DNA of 64,000 bases. It comes from Limanda limanda. Lineage: Eukaryota > Chordata > Actinopteri > Pleuronectiformes > Pleuronectidae. The stretch spans positions 1-64,000 of the forward strand of contig NW_026870567.1 of NCBI RefSeq assembly GCF_963576545.1, read 5' to 3'. The position numbers and the translations under genes are program-made. The stretch's first letter is position 1. Each line of letters begins with the position of its first letter. The notes beneath the pieces are model-generated. The model was not told the DNA's origin and did not search any database. It worked only from the letters and a program-made list of their open reading frames with translations. Shown one piece after another: positions 25,558 to 39,858 of this stretch.

Positions 25558-28500
25558 TTCCGAAAGTCGGAGAAGCTCAAGGATGGTACCGATCGATGCG
25601 CGCTACCCCATTTAGTGGGGGTAGAGCCTACTTGCAAGTCTCTCCGACCTTCACAAAAAAAGTTATTCAAGAATATCTCTTTCTCCTATGTGCTTTCATC
25701 CCTAACCCTAACCCTAACCCTTCCGAAAGTCGGAGAAGCTCAAGGATGGTACTGATCGATGCGCGCAACCCCATTTAGTGGGGGTAGAGCCTACTTGCAA
25801 GTCTCTCCGACCTTCACAAAAAAAGTTATTCAAGAATATCTCCTCAGATTTGGGGGAATTTCGTCGGTCGACCTCTTCCGAAGGTCGTAAAAGCTCGGGG
25901 ATGGTACCAATCGATCCGCAGGACCCAAATTAGTCCAGATGCAACCACTTTCCAAGTCTCTCCGACCTTCACAAAAAAAGTTATTCAAGAATATCTCTTT
26001 CTCCTATGTGCTTTCATCCCTAACCCTAACCCTAACCCTTCCGAAAGTCGGAGAAGCTCAAGGATGGTACCGATCGATGCGCGCTACCCCATTTAGTGGG
26101 GGTAGAGCCTACTTGCAAGTCTCTCCGACCTTCACAAAAAAAGTTATTCAAGAATATCTCCTCAGATTTGGGGGAATTTCGTCGGTCGACCTCTTCCGAA
26201 GGTCGTACAAGCTCGGGGATGGTACCAATCGATCCGCAGGACCCAAATTAGTCCAGATGCAACCACTTTCCAAGTCTCTCCGACCTTCACAAAAAAAGTT
26301 ATTCAAGAATATCTCTTTCTCCTATGTGCTTTCATCCCTAACCCTAACCCTAACCCTTCCGAAAGTCGGAGAAGCTCAAGGATGGTACCGATCGATGCGC
26401 GCTACCCCATTTAGTGGGGGTAGAGCCTACTTGCAAGTCTCTCCGACCTTCACAAAAAAAGTTATTCAAGAATATCTCTTTCTCCTATGTGCTTTCATCC
26501 CTAACCCTAACCCTAACCCTTCCGAAAGTCGGAGAAGCTCAAGGATGGTACTGATCGATGCGCGCAACCCCATTTAGTGGGGGTAGAGCCTACTTGCAAG
26601 TCTCTCCGACCTTCACAAAAAAAGTTATTCAAGAATATCTCCTCAGATTTGGGGGAATTTCGTCGGTCGACCTCTTCCGAAGGTCGTACAAGCTCGGGGA
26701 TGGTACCAATCGATCCGCAGGACCCAAATTAGTCCAGATGCAACCACTTTCCAAGTCTCTCCGACCTTCACAAAAAAAGTTATTCAAGAATATCTCTTTC
26801 TCCTATGTGCTTTCATCCCTAACCCTAACCCTAACCCTTCCGAAAGTCGGAGAAGCTCAAGGATGGTACCGATCGATGCGCGCTACCCCATTTAGTGGGG
26901 GTAGAGCCTACTTGCAAGTCTCTCCGACCTTCACAAAAAAAGTTATTCAAGAATATCTCTTTCTCCTATGTGCTTTCATCCCTAACCCTAACCCTAACCC
27001 TTCCGAAAGTCGGAGAAGCTCAAGGATGGTACCGATCGATGCGCGCTACCCCATTTAGTGGGGGTAGAGCCTACTTGCAAGTCTCTCCGACCTTCACAAA
27101 AAAAGTTATTCAAGAATATCTCTTTCTCCTATGTGCTTTCATCCCTAACCCTAACCCTAACCCTTCCGAAAGTCGGAGAAGCTCAAGGATGGTACCGATC
27201 GATGCGCGCTACCCCATTTAGTGGGGGTAGAGCCTACTTGCAAGTCTCTCCGACCTTCACAAAAAAAGTTATTCAAGAATATCTCTTTCTCCTATGTGCT
27301 TTCATCCCTAACCCTAACCCTAACCCTTCCGAAAGTCGGAGAAGCTCAAGGATGGTACTGATCGATGCGCGCAACCCCATTTAGTGGGGGTAGAGCCTAC
27401 TTGCAAGTCTCTCCGACCTTCACAAAAAAAGTTATTCAAGAATATCTCCTCAGATTTGGGGGAATTTCGTCGGTCGACCTTTTCCGAAGGTCGTACAAGC
27501 TCGGGGATGGTACCAATCGATCTGCAGGACCCAAATTAGTCCAGATGCAACCACTTTCCAAGTCTCTCCGACCTTCACAAAAAAAGTTATTCAAGAATAT
27601 CTCTTTCTCCTATGTGCTTTCATCCCTAACCCTAACCCTAACCCTTCCGAAAGTCGGAGAAGCTCAAGGATGGTACTGATCGATGCGCGCTACCCCATTT
27701 AGTGGGGGTAGAGCCTACTTGCAAGTCTCTCCGACCTTCACAAAAAAAGTTATTCAAGAATATCTCCTCAGATTTGGGGGAATTTCGTCGGTCGACCTCT
27801 TCCGAAGGTCGTACAAGCTCGGGGATGGTACCAATCGATCCGCAGGACCCAAATTAGTCCAGATGCAACCACTTTCCAAGTCTCTCCGACCTTCACAAAA
27901 AAAGTTATTCAAGAATATCTCTTTCTCCTATGTGCTTTCATCCCTAACCCTAACCCTAACCCTTCCGAAAGTCGGAGAAGCTCAAGGATGGTACCGATCG
28001 ATGCGCGCTACCCCATTTAGTGGGGGTAGAGCCTACTTGCAAGTCTCTCCGACCTTCACAAAAAAAGTTATTCAAGAATATCTCTTTCTCCTATGTGCTT
28101 TCATCCCTAACCCTAACCCTAACCCTTCCGAAAGTCGGAGAAGCTCAAGGATGGTACTGATCGATGCGCGCAACCCCATTTAGTGGGGGTAGAGCCTACT
28201 TGCAAGTCTCTCCGACCTTCACAAAAAAAGTTATTCAAGAATATCTCCTCAGATTTGGGGGAATTTCGTCGGTCGACCTTTTCCGAAGGTCGTACAAGCT
28301 CGGGGATGGTACCAATCGATCCGCAGGACCCAAATTAGTCCAGATGCAACCACTTTCCAAGTCTCTCCGACCTTCACAAAAAAAGTTATTCAAGAATATC
28401 TCTTTCTCCTATGTGCTTTCATCCCTAACCCTAACCCTAACCCTTCCGAAAGTCGGAGAAGCTCAAGGATGGTACTGATCGATGCGCGCTACCCCATTTA

Positions 28501-28924
28501 GTGGGGGTAGAGCCTACTTGCAAGTCTCTCCGACCTTCACAAAAAAAGTTATTTAAGAATATCTCCTCAGATTTGGGGGAATTTCGTCGGTCGACCTCTT
28601 CCGAAGGTCGTACAAGCTCGCGGATGGTACCAATCGATCCGCAGGACCCAAATTAGTCCAGATGCAACCACTTTCCAAGTCTCTCCGACCTTCACAAAAA
28701 AAGTTATTCAAGAATATCTCTTTCTCCTATGTGCTTTCATCCCTAACCCTAACCCTAACCCTTCCGAAAGTCGGAGAAGCTCAAGGATGGTACCGATCGA
28801 TGCGCGCTACCCCATTTAGTGGGGGTAGAGCCTACTTGCAAGTCTCTCCGACCTTCACAAAAAAAGTTATTCAAGAATATCTCTTTCTCCTATGTGCTTT
28901 CATCCCTAACCCTAACCCTAACCC

Positions 28925-31174
28925 TTCCGAAAGTCGGAGAAGCTCAAGGATGGTACTGATCGATGCGCGCAACCCCATTTAGTGGGGGTAGAGCCTACTT
29001 GCAAGTCTCTCCGACCTTCACAAAAAAAGTTATTCAAGAATATCTCCTCAGATTTGGGGGAATTTCGTCGGTCGACCTCTTCCGAAGGTCGTACAAGCTC
29101 GGGGATGGTACCAATCGATCCGCAGGACCCAAATTAGTCCAGATGCAACCACTTTCCAAGTCTCTCCGACCTTCACAAAAAAAGTTATTCAAGAATATCT
29201 CTTTCTCCTATGTGCTTTCATCCCTAACCCTAACCCTAACCCTTCCGAAAGTCGGAGAAGCTCAAGGATGGTACCGATCGATGCGCGCTACCCCATTTAG
29301 TGGGGGTAGAGCCTACTTGCAAGTCTCTCCGACCTTCACAAAAAAAGTTATTCAAGAATATCTCTTTCTCCTATGTGCTTTCATCCCTAACCCTAACCCT
29401 AACCCTTCCGAAAGTCGGAGAAGCTCAAGGATGGTACCGATCGATGCGCGCTACCCCATTTAGTGGGGGTAGAGCCTATTTGCAAGTCTCTCCGACCTTC
29501 ACAAAAAAAGTTATTCAAGAATATCTCTTTCTCCTATGTGCTTTCATCCCTAACCCTAACCCTAACCCTTCCGAAAGTCGGAGAAGCTCAAGGATGGTAC
29601 CGATCGATGCGCGCTACCCCATTTAGTGGGGGTAGAGCCTACTTGCAAGTCTCTCCGACCTTCACAAAAAAAGTTATTCAAGAATATCTCTTTCTCCTAT
29701 GTGCTTTCATCCCTAACCCTAACCCTAACCCTTCCGAAAGTCGGAGAAGCTCAAGGATGGTACCGATCGATGCGCGCTACCCCATTTAGTGGGGGTAGAG
29801 CCTACTTGCAAGTCTCTCCGACCTTCACAAAAAAAGTTATTCAAGAATATCTCTTTCTCCTATGTGCTTTCATCCCTAACCCTAACCCTAACCCTTCCGA
29901 AAGTCGGAGAAGCTCAAGAATGGTACCGATCGATGCGCGCTACCCCATTTAGTGGGGGTAGAGCCTACTTGCAAGTCTCTCCGACCTTCACAAAAAAAGT
30001 TATTCAAGAATATCTCTTTCTCCTATGTGCTTTCATCCCTAACCCTAACCCTAACCCTTCCGAAAGTCGGAGAAGCTCAAGGATGGTACTGATCGATGCG
30101 CGCAACCCCATTTAGTGGGGGTAGAGCCTACTTGCAAGTCTCTCCGACCTTCACAAAAAAAGTTATTCAAGAATATCTCCTCAGATTTGGGGGAATTTCG
30201 TCGGTCGACCTCTTCCGAAGGTCGTACAAGCTCGGGGATGGTACCAATCGATCCGCAGGACCCAAATTAGTCCAGATGCAACCACTTTCCAAGTCTCTCC
30301 GACCTTCACAAAAAAAGTTATTCAAGAATATCTCTTTCTCCTATGTGCTTTCATCCCTAACCCTAACCCTAACCCTTCCGAAAGTCGGAGAAGCTCAAGG
30401 ATGGTACTGATCGATGCGCGCTACCCCATTTAGTGGGGGTAGAGCCTACTTGCAAGTCTCTCCGACCTTCACAAAAAAAGTTATTCAAGAATATCTCCTC
30501 AGATTTGGGGGAATTTCGTCGGTCGACCTCTTCCGAAGGTCGTACAAGCTCGGGGATGGTACCAATCGATCCGCAGGACCCAAATTAGTCCAGATGCAAC
30601 CACTTTCCAAGTCTCTCCGACCTTCACAAAAAAAGTTATTCAAGAATATCTCTTTCTCCTATGTGCTTTCATCCCTAACCCTAACCCTAACCCTTCCGAA
30701 AGTCGGAGAAGCTCAAGGATGGTACCGATCGATGCGCGCTACCCCATTTAGTGGGGGTAGAGCCTACTTGCAAGTCTCTCCGACCTTCACAAAAAAAGTT
30801 ATTCAAGAATATCTCTTTCTCCTATGTGCTTTCATCCCTAACCCTAACCCTAACCCTTCCGAAAGTCGGAGAAGCTCAAGGATGGTACTGATCGATGCGC
30901 GCAACCCCATTTAGTGGGGGTAGAGCCTACTTGCAAGTCTCTCCGACCTTCACAAAAAAAGTTATTCAAGAATATCTCCTCAGATTTGGGGGAATTTCGT
31001 CGGTCGACCTCTTCCGAAGGTCGTAAAAGCTCGGGGATGGTACCAATCGATCCGCAGGACCCAAATTAGTCCAGATGCAACCACTTTCCAAGTCTCTCCG
31101 ACCTTCACAAAAAAAGTTATTCAAGAATATCTCTTTCTCCTATGTGCTTTCATCCCTAACCCTAACCCTAACCC
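28925..31174 (+). repeat. 2,250-bp higher-order module, copy 4
   Basis: Same unit order, with the marked A at 29406. Here the last B (30857) is itself the TAAAAG type, which in copies 2 and 3 lies one A+B (481 bp) further on. A 481-bp deletion by unequal exchange explains this, and copies 5 and 6 share it. The A at 29732 carries the private variant AAGAATGG. Confidence 0.88.
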
Positions 31175-34100
31175 TTCCGAAAGTCGGAGAAGCTCAAGGA
31201 TGGTACCGATCGATGCGCGCTACCCCATTTAGTGGGGGTAGAGCCTACTTGCAAGTCTCTCCGACCTTCACAAAAAAAGTTATTCAAGAATATCTCCTCA
31301 GATTTGGGGGAATTTCGTCGGTCGACCTCTTCCGAAGGTCGTACAAGCTCGGGGATGGTACCAATCGATCCGCAGGACCCAAATTAGTCCAGATGCAACC
31401 ACTTTCCAAGTCTCTCCGACCTTCACAAAAAAAGTTATTCAAGAATATCTCTTTCTCCTATGTGCTTTCATCCCTAACCCTAACCCTAACCCTTCCGAAA
31501 GTCGGAGAAGCTCAAGGATGGTACCGATCGATGCGCGCTACCCCATTTAGTGGGGGTAGAGCCTACTTGCAAGTCTCTCCGACCTTCACAAAAAAAGTTA
31601 TTCAAGAATATCTCTTTCTCCTATGTGCTTTCATCCCTAACCCTAACCCTAACCCTTCCGAAAGTCGGAGAAGCTCAAGGATGGTACTGATCGATGCGCG
31701 CAACCCCATTTAGTGGGGGTAGAGCCTACTTGCAAGTCTCTCCGACCTTCACAAAAAAAGTTATTCAAGAATATCTCCTCAGATTTGGGGGAATTTCGTC
31801 GGTCGACCTCTTCCGAAGGTCGTAAAAGCTCGGGGATGGTACCAATCGATCCGCAGGACCCAAATTAGTCCAGATGCAACCACTTTCCAAGTCTCTCCGA
31901 CCTTCACAAAAAAAGTTATTCAAGAATATCTCTTTCTCCTATGTGCTTTCATCCCTAACCCTAACCCTAACCCTTCCGAAAGTCGGAGAAGCTCAAGGAT
32001 GGTACCGATCGATGCGCGCTACCCCATTTAGTGGGGGTAGAGCCTACTTGCAAGTCTCTCCGACCTTCACAAAAAAAGTTATTCAAGAATATCTCTTTCT
32101 CCTTTGTGCTTTCATCCCTAACCCTAACCCTAACCCTTCAGAAAGTCGGAGAAGCTCAAGGATGGTACCGATCGATGCGCGCTACCCCATTTAGTGGGGG
32201 TAGAGCCTATTTGCAAGTCTCTCCGACCTTCACAAAAAAAGTTATTCAAGAATATCTCTTTCTCCTATGTGCTTTCATCCCTAACCCTAACCCTAACCCT
32301 TCCGAAAGTCGGAGAAGCTCAAGGATGGTACCGATCGATGCGCGCTACCCCATTTAGTGGGGGTAGAGCCTACTTGCAAGTCTCTCCGACCTTCACAAAA
32401 AAAGTTATTCAAGAATATCTCTTTCTCCTATGTGCTTTCATCCCTAACCCTAACCCTAACCCTTCCGAAAGTCGGAGAAGCTCAAGGATGGTACTGATCG
32501 ATGCGCGCAACCCCATTTAGTGGGGGTAAAGCCTACTTGCAAGTCTCTCCGACCTTCACAAAAAAAGTTATTCAAGAATATCTCCTCAGATTTGGGGGAA
32601 TTTCGTCGGTCGACCTCTTCCGAAGGTCGTACAAGCTCGGGGATGGTACCAATCGATCCGCAGGACCCAAATTAGTCCAGATGCAACCACTTTCCAAGTC
32701 TCTCCGACCTTCACAAAAAAAGTTATTCAAGAATATCTCTTTCTCCTATGTGCTTTCATCCCTAACCCTAACCCTAACCCTTCCGAAAGTCGGAGAAGCT
32801 CAAGGATGGTACCGATCGATGCGCGCTACCCCATTTAGTGGGGGTAGAGCCTACTTGCAAGTCTCTCCGACCTTCACAAAAAAAGTTATTCAAGAATATC
32901 TCTTTCTCCTATGTGCTTTCATCCCTAACCCTAACCCTAACCCTTCCGAAAGTCGGAGAAGCTCAAGGATGGTACCGATCGATGCGCGCAACCCCATTTA
33001 GTGGGGGTAGAGCCTACTTGCAAGTCTCTCCGACCTTCACAAAAAAGGTTATTCAAGAATATCTCCTCAGATTTGGGGGAATTTCGTCGGTCGACCTCTT
33101 CCGAAGGTCGTACAAGCTCGGGGATGGTACCAATCGATCTGCAGGACCCAAATTAGTCCAGATGCAACCACTTTCCAAGTCTCTCCGACCTTCACAAAAA
33201 AAGTTATTCAAGAATATCTCTTTCTCCTATGTGCTTTCATCCCTAACCCTAACCCTAACCCTTCCGAAAGTCGGAGAAGCTCAAGGATGGTACCGATCGA
33301 TGCGCGCTACCCCATTTAGTGGGGGTAGAGCCTACTTGCAAGTCTCTCCGACCTTCACAAAAAAAGTTATTCAAGAATATCTCCTCAGATTTGGGGGAAT
33401 TTCGTCGGTCGACCTCTTCCGAAGGTCGTACAAGCTCGGGGATGGTACCAATCGATCCGCAGGACCCAAATTAGTCCAGATGCAACCACTTTCCAAGTCT
33501 CTCCGACCTTCACAAAAAAAGTTATTCAAGAATATCTCTTTCTCCTATGTGCTTTCATCCCTAACCCTAACCCTAACCCTTCCGAAAGTCGGAGAAGCTC
33601 AAGGATGGTACCGATCGATGCGCGTTACCCCATTTAGTGGGGGTAGAGCCTACTTGCAAGTCTCTCCGACCTTCACAAAAAAAGTTATTCAAGAATATCT
33701 CTTTCTCCTATGTGCTTTCATCCCTAACCCTAACCCTAACCCTTCCGAAAGTCGGAGAAGCTCAAGGATGGTACCGATCGATGCGCGCTACCCCATTTAG
33801 TGGGGGTAGAGCCTACTTGCAAGTCTCTCCGACCTTCACAAAAAAAGTTATTCAAGAATATCTCTTTCTCCTATGTGCTTTCATCCCTAACCCTAACCCT
33901 AACCCTTCCGAAAGTCGGAGAAGCTCAAGGATGGTACCGATCGATGCGCGCTACCCCATTTAGTGGGGGTAGAGCCTACTTGCAAGTCTCTCCGACCTTC
34001 ACAAAAAAAGTTATTCAAGAATATCTCTTTCTCCTATGTGCTTTCATCCCTAACCCTAACCCTAACCCTTCCAAAAGTCGGAGAAGCTCAAGGATGGTAC

Positions 34101-34386
34101 TGATCGATGCGCGCAACCCCATTTAGTGGGGGTAGAGCCTACTTGCAAGTCTCTCCGACCTTCACAAAAAAAGTTATTCAAGAATATCTCCTCAGATTTG
34201 GGGGAATTTCGTCGGTCGACCTCTTCCGAAGGTCGTACAAGCTCGGGGATGGTACCAATCGATCTGCAGGACCCAAATTAGTCCAGATGCAACCACTTTC
34301 CAAGTCTCTCCGACCTTCACAAAAAAAGTTATTCAAGAATATCTCTTTCTCCTATGTGCTTTCATCCCTAACCCTAACCCTAACCC

Positions 34387-34543
34387 TTCCGAAAGTCGGA
34401 GAAGCTCAAGGATGGTACCGATCGATGCGCGCTACCCCATTTAGTGGGGGTAGAGCCTACTTGCAAGTCTCTCCGACCTTCACAAAAAAAGTTATTCAAG
34501 AATATCTCTTTCTCCTATGTGCTTTCATCCCTAACCCTAACCC
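34387..34543 (+). repeat. A monomer with shortened telomeric tract (157 bp)
   Basis: It carries (CCCTAA)2CCC. The related monomers at 35669, 39052 and 41628 in the duplicated blocks have the full tract, so the loss is specific to this copy. Confidence 0.9.
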
Positions 34544-35024
34544 TTCCGAAAGTCGGAGAAGCTCAAGGATGGTACCGATCGATGCGCGCTACCCCATTTA
34601 GTGGGGGTAGAGCCTACTTGCAAGTCTCTCCGACCTTCACAAAAAAAGTTATTCAAGAATATCTCCTCAGATTTGGGGGAATTTCGTCGGTCGACCTCTT
34701 CAGAAGGTCGTACAAGCTCGGGGATGGTACCAATCGATCCGCAGGACCCAAATTAGTCCAGATGCAACCACTTTCCAAGTCTCTCCGACCTTCACAAAAA
34801 AAGTTATTCAAGAATATCTCTTTCTCCTATGTGCTTTCATCCCTAACCCTAACCCTAACCCTTCCGAAAGTCGGAGAAGCTCAAGGATGGTACCGATCGA
34901 TGCGCGCTACCCCATTTAGTGGGGGTAGAGCCTACTTGCAAGTCTCTCCGACCTTCACAAAAAAAGTTATTCAAGAATATCTCTTTCTCCTATGTGCTTT
35001 CATCCCTAACCCTAACCCTAACCC

Positions 35025-35187
35025 TTCCGAAAGTCGGAGAAGCTCAAGGATGGTACCAATCGATCCGCAGGACCCAAATTAGTCCAGATGCAACCACTTT
35101 CCAAGTCTCTCCGACCTTCACAAAAAAAGTTATTCAAGAATATCTCTTTCTCCTATGTGCTTTCATCCCTAACCCTAACCCTAACCC
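35025..35187 (+). repeat. Hybrid monomer H (P1 start, P2 remainder, T)
   Basis: It starts as P1 (TTCCGAAAGTCGG..CTCAAGGATGGTACC) and switches to P2 (AATCGATCCGCAGG) in or just after the shared GGATGGTACC. It is 163 bp and stands in an A position with no N before it. It is a simple crossover or conversion product of P1-T and P2-T. Confidence 0.9.
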
Positions 35188-36312
35188 TTCCGAAAGTCGG
35201 AGAAGCTCAAGGATGGTACCGATCGATGCGCGCTACCCCATTTAGTGGGGGTAGAGCCTACTTGCAAGTCTCTCCGACCTTCACAAAAAAAGTTATTCAA
35301 GAATATCTCTTTCTCCTATGTGCTTTCATCCCTAACCCTAACCCTAACCCTTCCAAAAGTCGGAGAAGCTCAAGGATGGTACTGATCGATGCGCGCAACC
35401 CCATTTAGTGGGGGTAGAGCCTACTTGCAAGTCTCTCCGACCTTCACAAAAAAAGTTATTCAAGAATATCTCCTCAGATTTGGGGGAATTTCGTCGGTCG
35501 ACCTCTTCCGAAGGTCGTACAAGCTCGGGGATGGTACCAATCGATCTGCAGGACCCAAATTAGTCCAGATGCAACCACTTTCCAAGTCTCTCCGACCTTC
35601 ACAAAAAAAGTTATTCAAGAATATCTCTTTCTCCTATGTGCTTTCATCCCTAACCCTAACCCTAACCCTTCCGAAAGTCGGAGAAGCTCAAGGATGGTAC
35701 CGATCGATGCGCGCTACCCCATTTAGTGGGGGTAGAGCCTACTTGCAAGTCTCTCCGACCTTCACAAAAAAAGTTATTCAAGAATATCTCTTTCTCCTAT
35801 GTGCTTTCATCCCTAACCCTAACCCTAACCCTTCCGAAAGTCGGAGAAGCTCAAGGATGGTACCGATCGATGCGCGCTACCCCATTTAGTGGGGGTAGAG
35901 CCTACTTGCAAGTCTCTCCGACCTTCACAAAAAAAGTTATTCAAGAATATCTCCTCAGATTTGGGGGAATTTCGTCGGTCGACCTCTTCAGAAGGTCGTA
36001 CAAGCTCGGGGATGGTACCAATCGATCCGCAGGACCCAAATTAGTCCAGATGCAACCACTTTCCAAGTCTCTCCGACCTTCACAAAAAAAGTTATTCAAG
36101 AATATCTCTTTCTCCTATGTGCTTTCATCCCTAACCCTAACCCTAACCCTTCCGAAAGTCGGAGAAGCTCAAGGATGGTACCGATCGATGCGCGCTACCC
36201 CATTTAGTGGGGGTAGAGCCTACTTGCAAGTCTCTCCGACCTTCACAAAAAAAGTTATTCAAGAATATCTCTTTCTCCTATGTGCTTTCATCCCTAACCC
36301 TAACCCTAACCC

Positions 36313-36475
36313 TTCCGAAAGTCGGAGAAGCTCAAGGATGGTACCAATCGATCTGCAGGACCCAAATTAGTCCAGATGCAACCACTTTCCAAGTCTCTCC
36401 GACCTTCACAAAAAAAGTTATTCAAGAATATCTCTTTCTCCTATGTGCTTTCATCCCTAACCCTAACCCTAACCC
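36313..36475 (+). repeat. Hybrid monomer H, PstI variant
   Basis: It has the same P1/P2 join as at 35025, but the P2 part has GATCTGCAGG. Either the duplicated hybrid later changed by one base or it received that base from a CTGCAG-type B dimer. Confidence 0.9.
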
Positions 36476-39400
36476 TTCCGAAAGTCGGAGAAGCTCAAGG
36501 ATGGTACCGATCGATGCGCGCTACCCCATTTAGTGGGGGTAGAGCCTACTTGCAAGTCTCTCCGACCTTCACAAAAAAAGTTATTCAAGAATATCTCTTT
36601 CTCCTATGTGCTTTCATCCCTAACCCTAACCCTAACCCTTCCGAAAGTCGGAGAAGCTCAAGGATGGTACCGATCGATGCGCGCTACCCCATTTAGTGGG
36701 GGTAGAGCCTACTTGCAAGTCTCTCCGACCTTCACAAAAAAAGTTATTCAAGAATATCTCTTTCTCCTTTGTGCTTTCATCCCTAACCCTAACCCTAACC
36801 CTTCAGAAAGTCGGAGAAGCTCAAGGATGGTACCGATCGATGCGCGCTACCCCATTTAGTGGGGGTAGAGCCTATTTGCAAGTCTCTCCGACCTTCACAA
36901 AAAAAGTTATTCAAGAATATCTCTTTCTCCTATGTGCTTTCATCCCTAACCCTAACCCTAACCCTTCCGAAAGTCGGAGAAGCTCAAGGATGGTACCGAT
37001 CGATGCGCGCTACCCCATTTAGTGGGGGTAGAGCCTACTTGCAAGTCTCTCCGACCTTCACAAAAAAAGTTATTCAAGAATATCTCTTTCTCCTATGTGC
37101 TTTCATCCCTAACCCTAACCCTAACCCTTCCGAAAGTCGGAGAAGCTCAAGGATGGTACTGATCGATGCGCGCAACCCCATTTAGTGGGGGTAAAGCCTA
37201 CTTGCAAGTCTCTCCGACCTTCACAAAAAAAGTTATTCAAGAATATCTCCTCAGATTTGGGGGAATTTCGTCGGTCGACCTCTTCCGAAGGTCGTACAAG
37301 CTCGGGGATGGTACCAATCGATCCGCAGGACCCAAATTAGTCCAGATGCAACCACTTTCCAAGTCTCTCCGACCTTCACAAAAAAAGTTATTCAAGAATA
37401 TCTCTTTCTCCTATGTGCTTTCATCCCTAACCCTAACCCTAACCCTTCCGAAAGTCGGAGAAGCTCAAGGATGGTACCGATCGATGCGCGCTACCCCATT
37501 TAGTGGGGGTAGAGCCTACTTGCAAGTCTCTCCGACCTTCACAAAAAAAGTTATTCAAGAATATCTCTTTCTCCTATGTGCTTTCATCCCTAACCCTAAC
37601 CCTAACCCTTCCGAAAGTCGGAGAAGCTCAAGGATGGTACCGATCGATGCGCGCAACCCCATTTAGTGGGGGTAGAGCCTACTTGCAAGTCTCTCCGACC
37701 TTCACAAAAAAGGTTATTCAAGAATATCTCCTCAGATTTGGGGGAATTTCGTCGGTCGACCTCTTCCGAAGGTCGTACAAGCTCGGGGATGGTACCAATC
37801 GATCTGCAGGACCCAAATTAGTCCAGATGCAACCACTTTCCAAGTCTCTCCGACCTTCACAAAAAAAGTTATTCAAGAATATCTCTTTCTCCTATGTGCT
37901 TTCATCCCTAACCCTAACCCTAACCCTTCCGAAAGTCGGAGAAGCTCAAGGATGGTACCGATCGATGCGCGCTACCCCATTTAGTGGGGGTAGAGCCTAC
38001 TTGCAAGTCTCTCCGACCTTCACAAAAAAAGTTATTCAAGAATATCTCCTCAGATTTGGGGGAATTTCGTCGGTCGACCTCTTCCGAAGGTCGTACAAGC
38101 TCGGGGATGGTACCAATCGATCCGCAGGACCCAAATTAGTCCAGATGCAACCACTTTCCAAGTCTCTCCGACCTTCACAAAAAAAGTTATTCAAGAATAT
38201 CTCTTTCTCCTATGTGCTTTCATCCCTAACCCTAACCCTAACCCTTCCGAAAGTCGGAGAAGCTCAAGGATGGTACCGATCGATGCGCGTTACCCCATTT
38301 AGTGGGGGTAGAGCCTACTTGCAAGTCTCTCCGACCTTCACAAAAAAAGTTATTCAAGAATATCTCTTTCTCCTATGTGCTTTCATCCCTAACCCTAACC
38401 CTAACCCTTCCGAAAGTCGGAGAAGCTCAAGGATGGTACCGATCGATGCGCGCTACCCCATTTAGTGGGGGTAGAGCCTACTTGCAAGTCTCTCCGACCT
38501 TCACAAAAAAAGTTATTCAAGAATATCTCTTTCTCCTATGTGCTTTCATCCCTAACCCTAACCCTAACCCTTCCGAAAGTCGGAGAAGCTCAAGGATGGT
38601 ACCGATCGATGCGCGCTACCCCATTTAGTGGGGGTAGAGCCTACTTGCAAGTCTCTCCGACCTTCACAAAAAAAGTTATTCAAGAATATCTCTTTCTCCT
38701 ATGTGCTTTCATCCCTAACCCTAACCCTAACCCTTCCAAAAGTCGGAGAAGCTCAAGGATGGTACTGATCGATGCGCGCAACCCCATTTAGTGGGGGTAG
38801 AGCCTACTTGCAAGTCTCTCCGACCTTCACAAAAAAAGTTATTCAAGAATATCTCCTCAGATTTGGGGGAATTTCGTCGGTCGACCTCTTCCGAAGGTCG
38901 TACAAGCTCGGGGATGGTACCAATCGATCTGCAGGACCCAAATTAGTCCAGATGCAACCACTTTCCAAGTCTCTCCGACCTTCACAAAAAAAGTTATTCA
39001 AGAATATCTCTTTCTCCTATGTGCTTTCATCCCTAACCCTAACCCTAACCCTTCCGAAAGTCGGAGAAGCTCAAGGATGGTACCGATCGATGCGCGCTAC
39101 CCCATTTAGTGGGGGTAGAGCCTACTTGCAAGTCTCTCCGACCTTCACAAAAAAAGTTATTCAAGAATATCTCTTTCTCCTATGTGCTTTCATCCCTAAC
39201 CCTAACCCTAACCCTTCCGAAAGTCGGAGAAGCTCAAGGATGGTACCGATCGATGCGCGCTACCCCATTTAGTGGGGGTAGAGCCTACTTGCAAGTCTCT
39301 CCGACCTTCACAAAAAAAGTTATTCAAGAATATCTCCTCAGATTTGGGGGAATTTCGTCGGTCGACCTCTTCAGAAGGTCGTACAAGCTCGGGGATGGTA

Positions 39401-39695
39401 CCAATCGATCCGCAGGACCCAAATTAGTCCAGATGCAACCACTTTCCAAGTCTCTCCGACCTTCACAAAAAAAGTTATTCAAGAATATCTCTTTCTCCTA
39501 TGTGCTTTCATCCCTAACCCTAACCCTAACCCTTCCGAAAGTCGGAGAAGCTCAAGGATGGTACCGATCGATGCGCGCTACCCCATTTAGTGGGGGTAGA
39601 GCCTACTTGCAAGTCTCTCCGACCTTCACAAAAAAAGTTATTCAAGAATATCTCTTTCTCCTATGTGCTTTCATCCCTAACCCTAACCCTAACCC

Positions 39696-39858
39696 TTCCG
39701 AAAGTCGGAGAAGCTCAAGGATGGTACCAATCGATCCGCAGGACCCAAATTAGTCCAGATGCAACCACTTTCCAAGTCTCTCCGACCTTCACAAAAAAAG
39801 TTATTCAAGAATATCTCTTTCTCCTATGTGCTTTCATCCCTAACCCTAACCCTAACCC
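39696..39858 (+). repeat. Hybrid monomer H
   Basis: It has the P1/P2 join at GGTACC and the same form as at 35025. It belongs to the first 2,576-bp unit. Confidence 0.9.

Larger units (their letters stand above)
16409..31973 (+). repeat. Array domain 3: higher-order repeat region
   Basis: B dimers start at 16409, 16890, 18023, 18341, 18822, 19303, 20436, 20754, 21235, 21716, 22034, 22509, 22827, 23308, 24441, 24759, 25240, 25721, 26039, 26520, 27327, 27645, 28126, 28444, 28925, 30058, 30376, 30857, 31175 and 31656. A 2,731-bp order B-A-B-A5-B-B-A-B repeats at 16409, 22827 and 28444; each copy opens with a B dimer carrying both GTTATTTAAG and GCTCGCGG, markers found nowhere else. Spacings are 6,418 and 5,617 bp. 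A separate pair, 19303-22351 and 23308-26356, is 4,005 bp apart. Confidence 0.9.
34069..36638 (+). repeat. Tandem duplication of a 1,288-bp unit (B-A-B-A-H-A)
   Basis: Units are 34069-35350 (1,282 bp because of the short A at 34387) and 35351-36638 (1,288 bp). Each starts with a TTCCAAAAG-type B and contains a CTTCAGAAGG-type B and one hybrid monomer. The hybrids differ by one base (GATCCGCAGG at 35025, GATCTGCAGG at 36313). Confidence 0.88.
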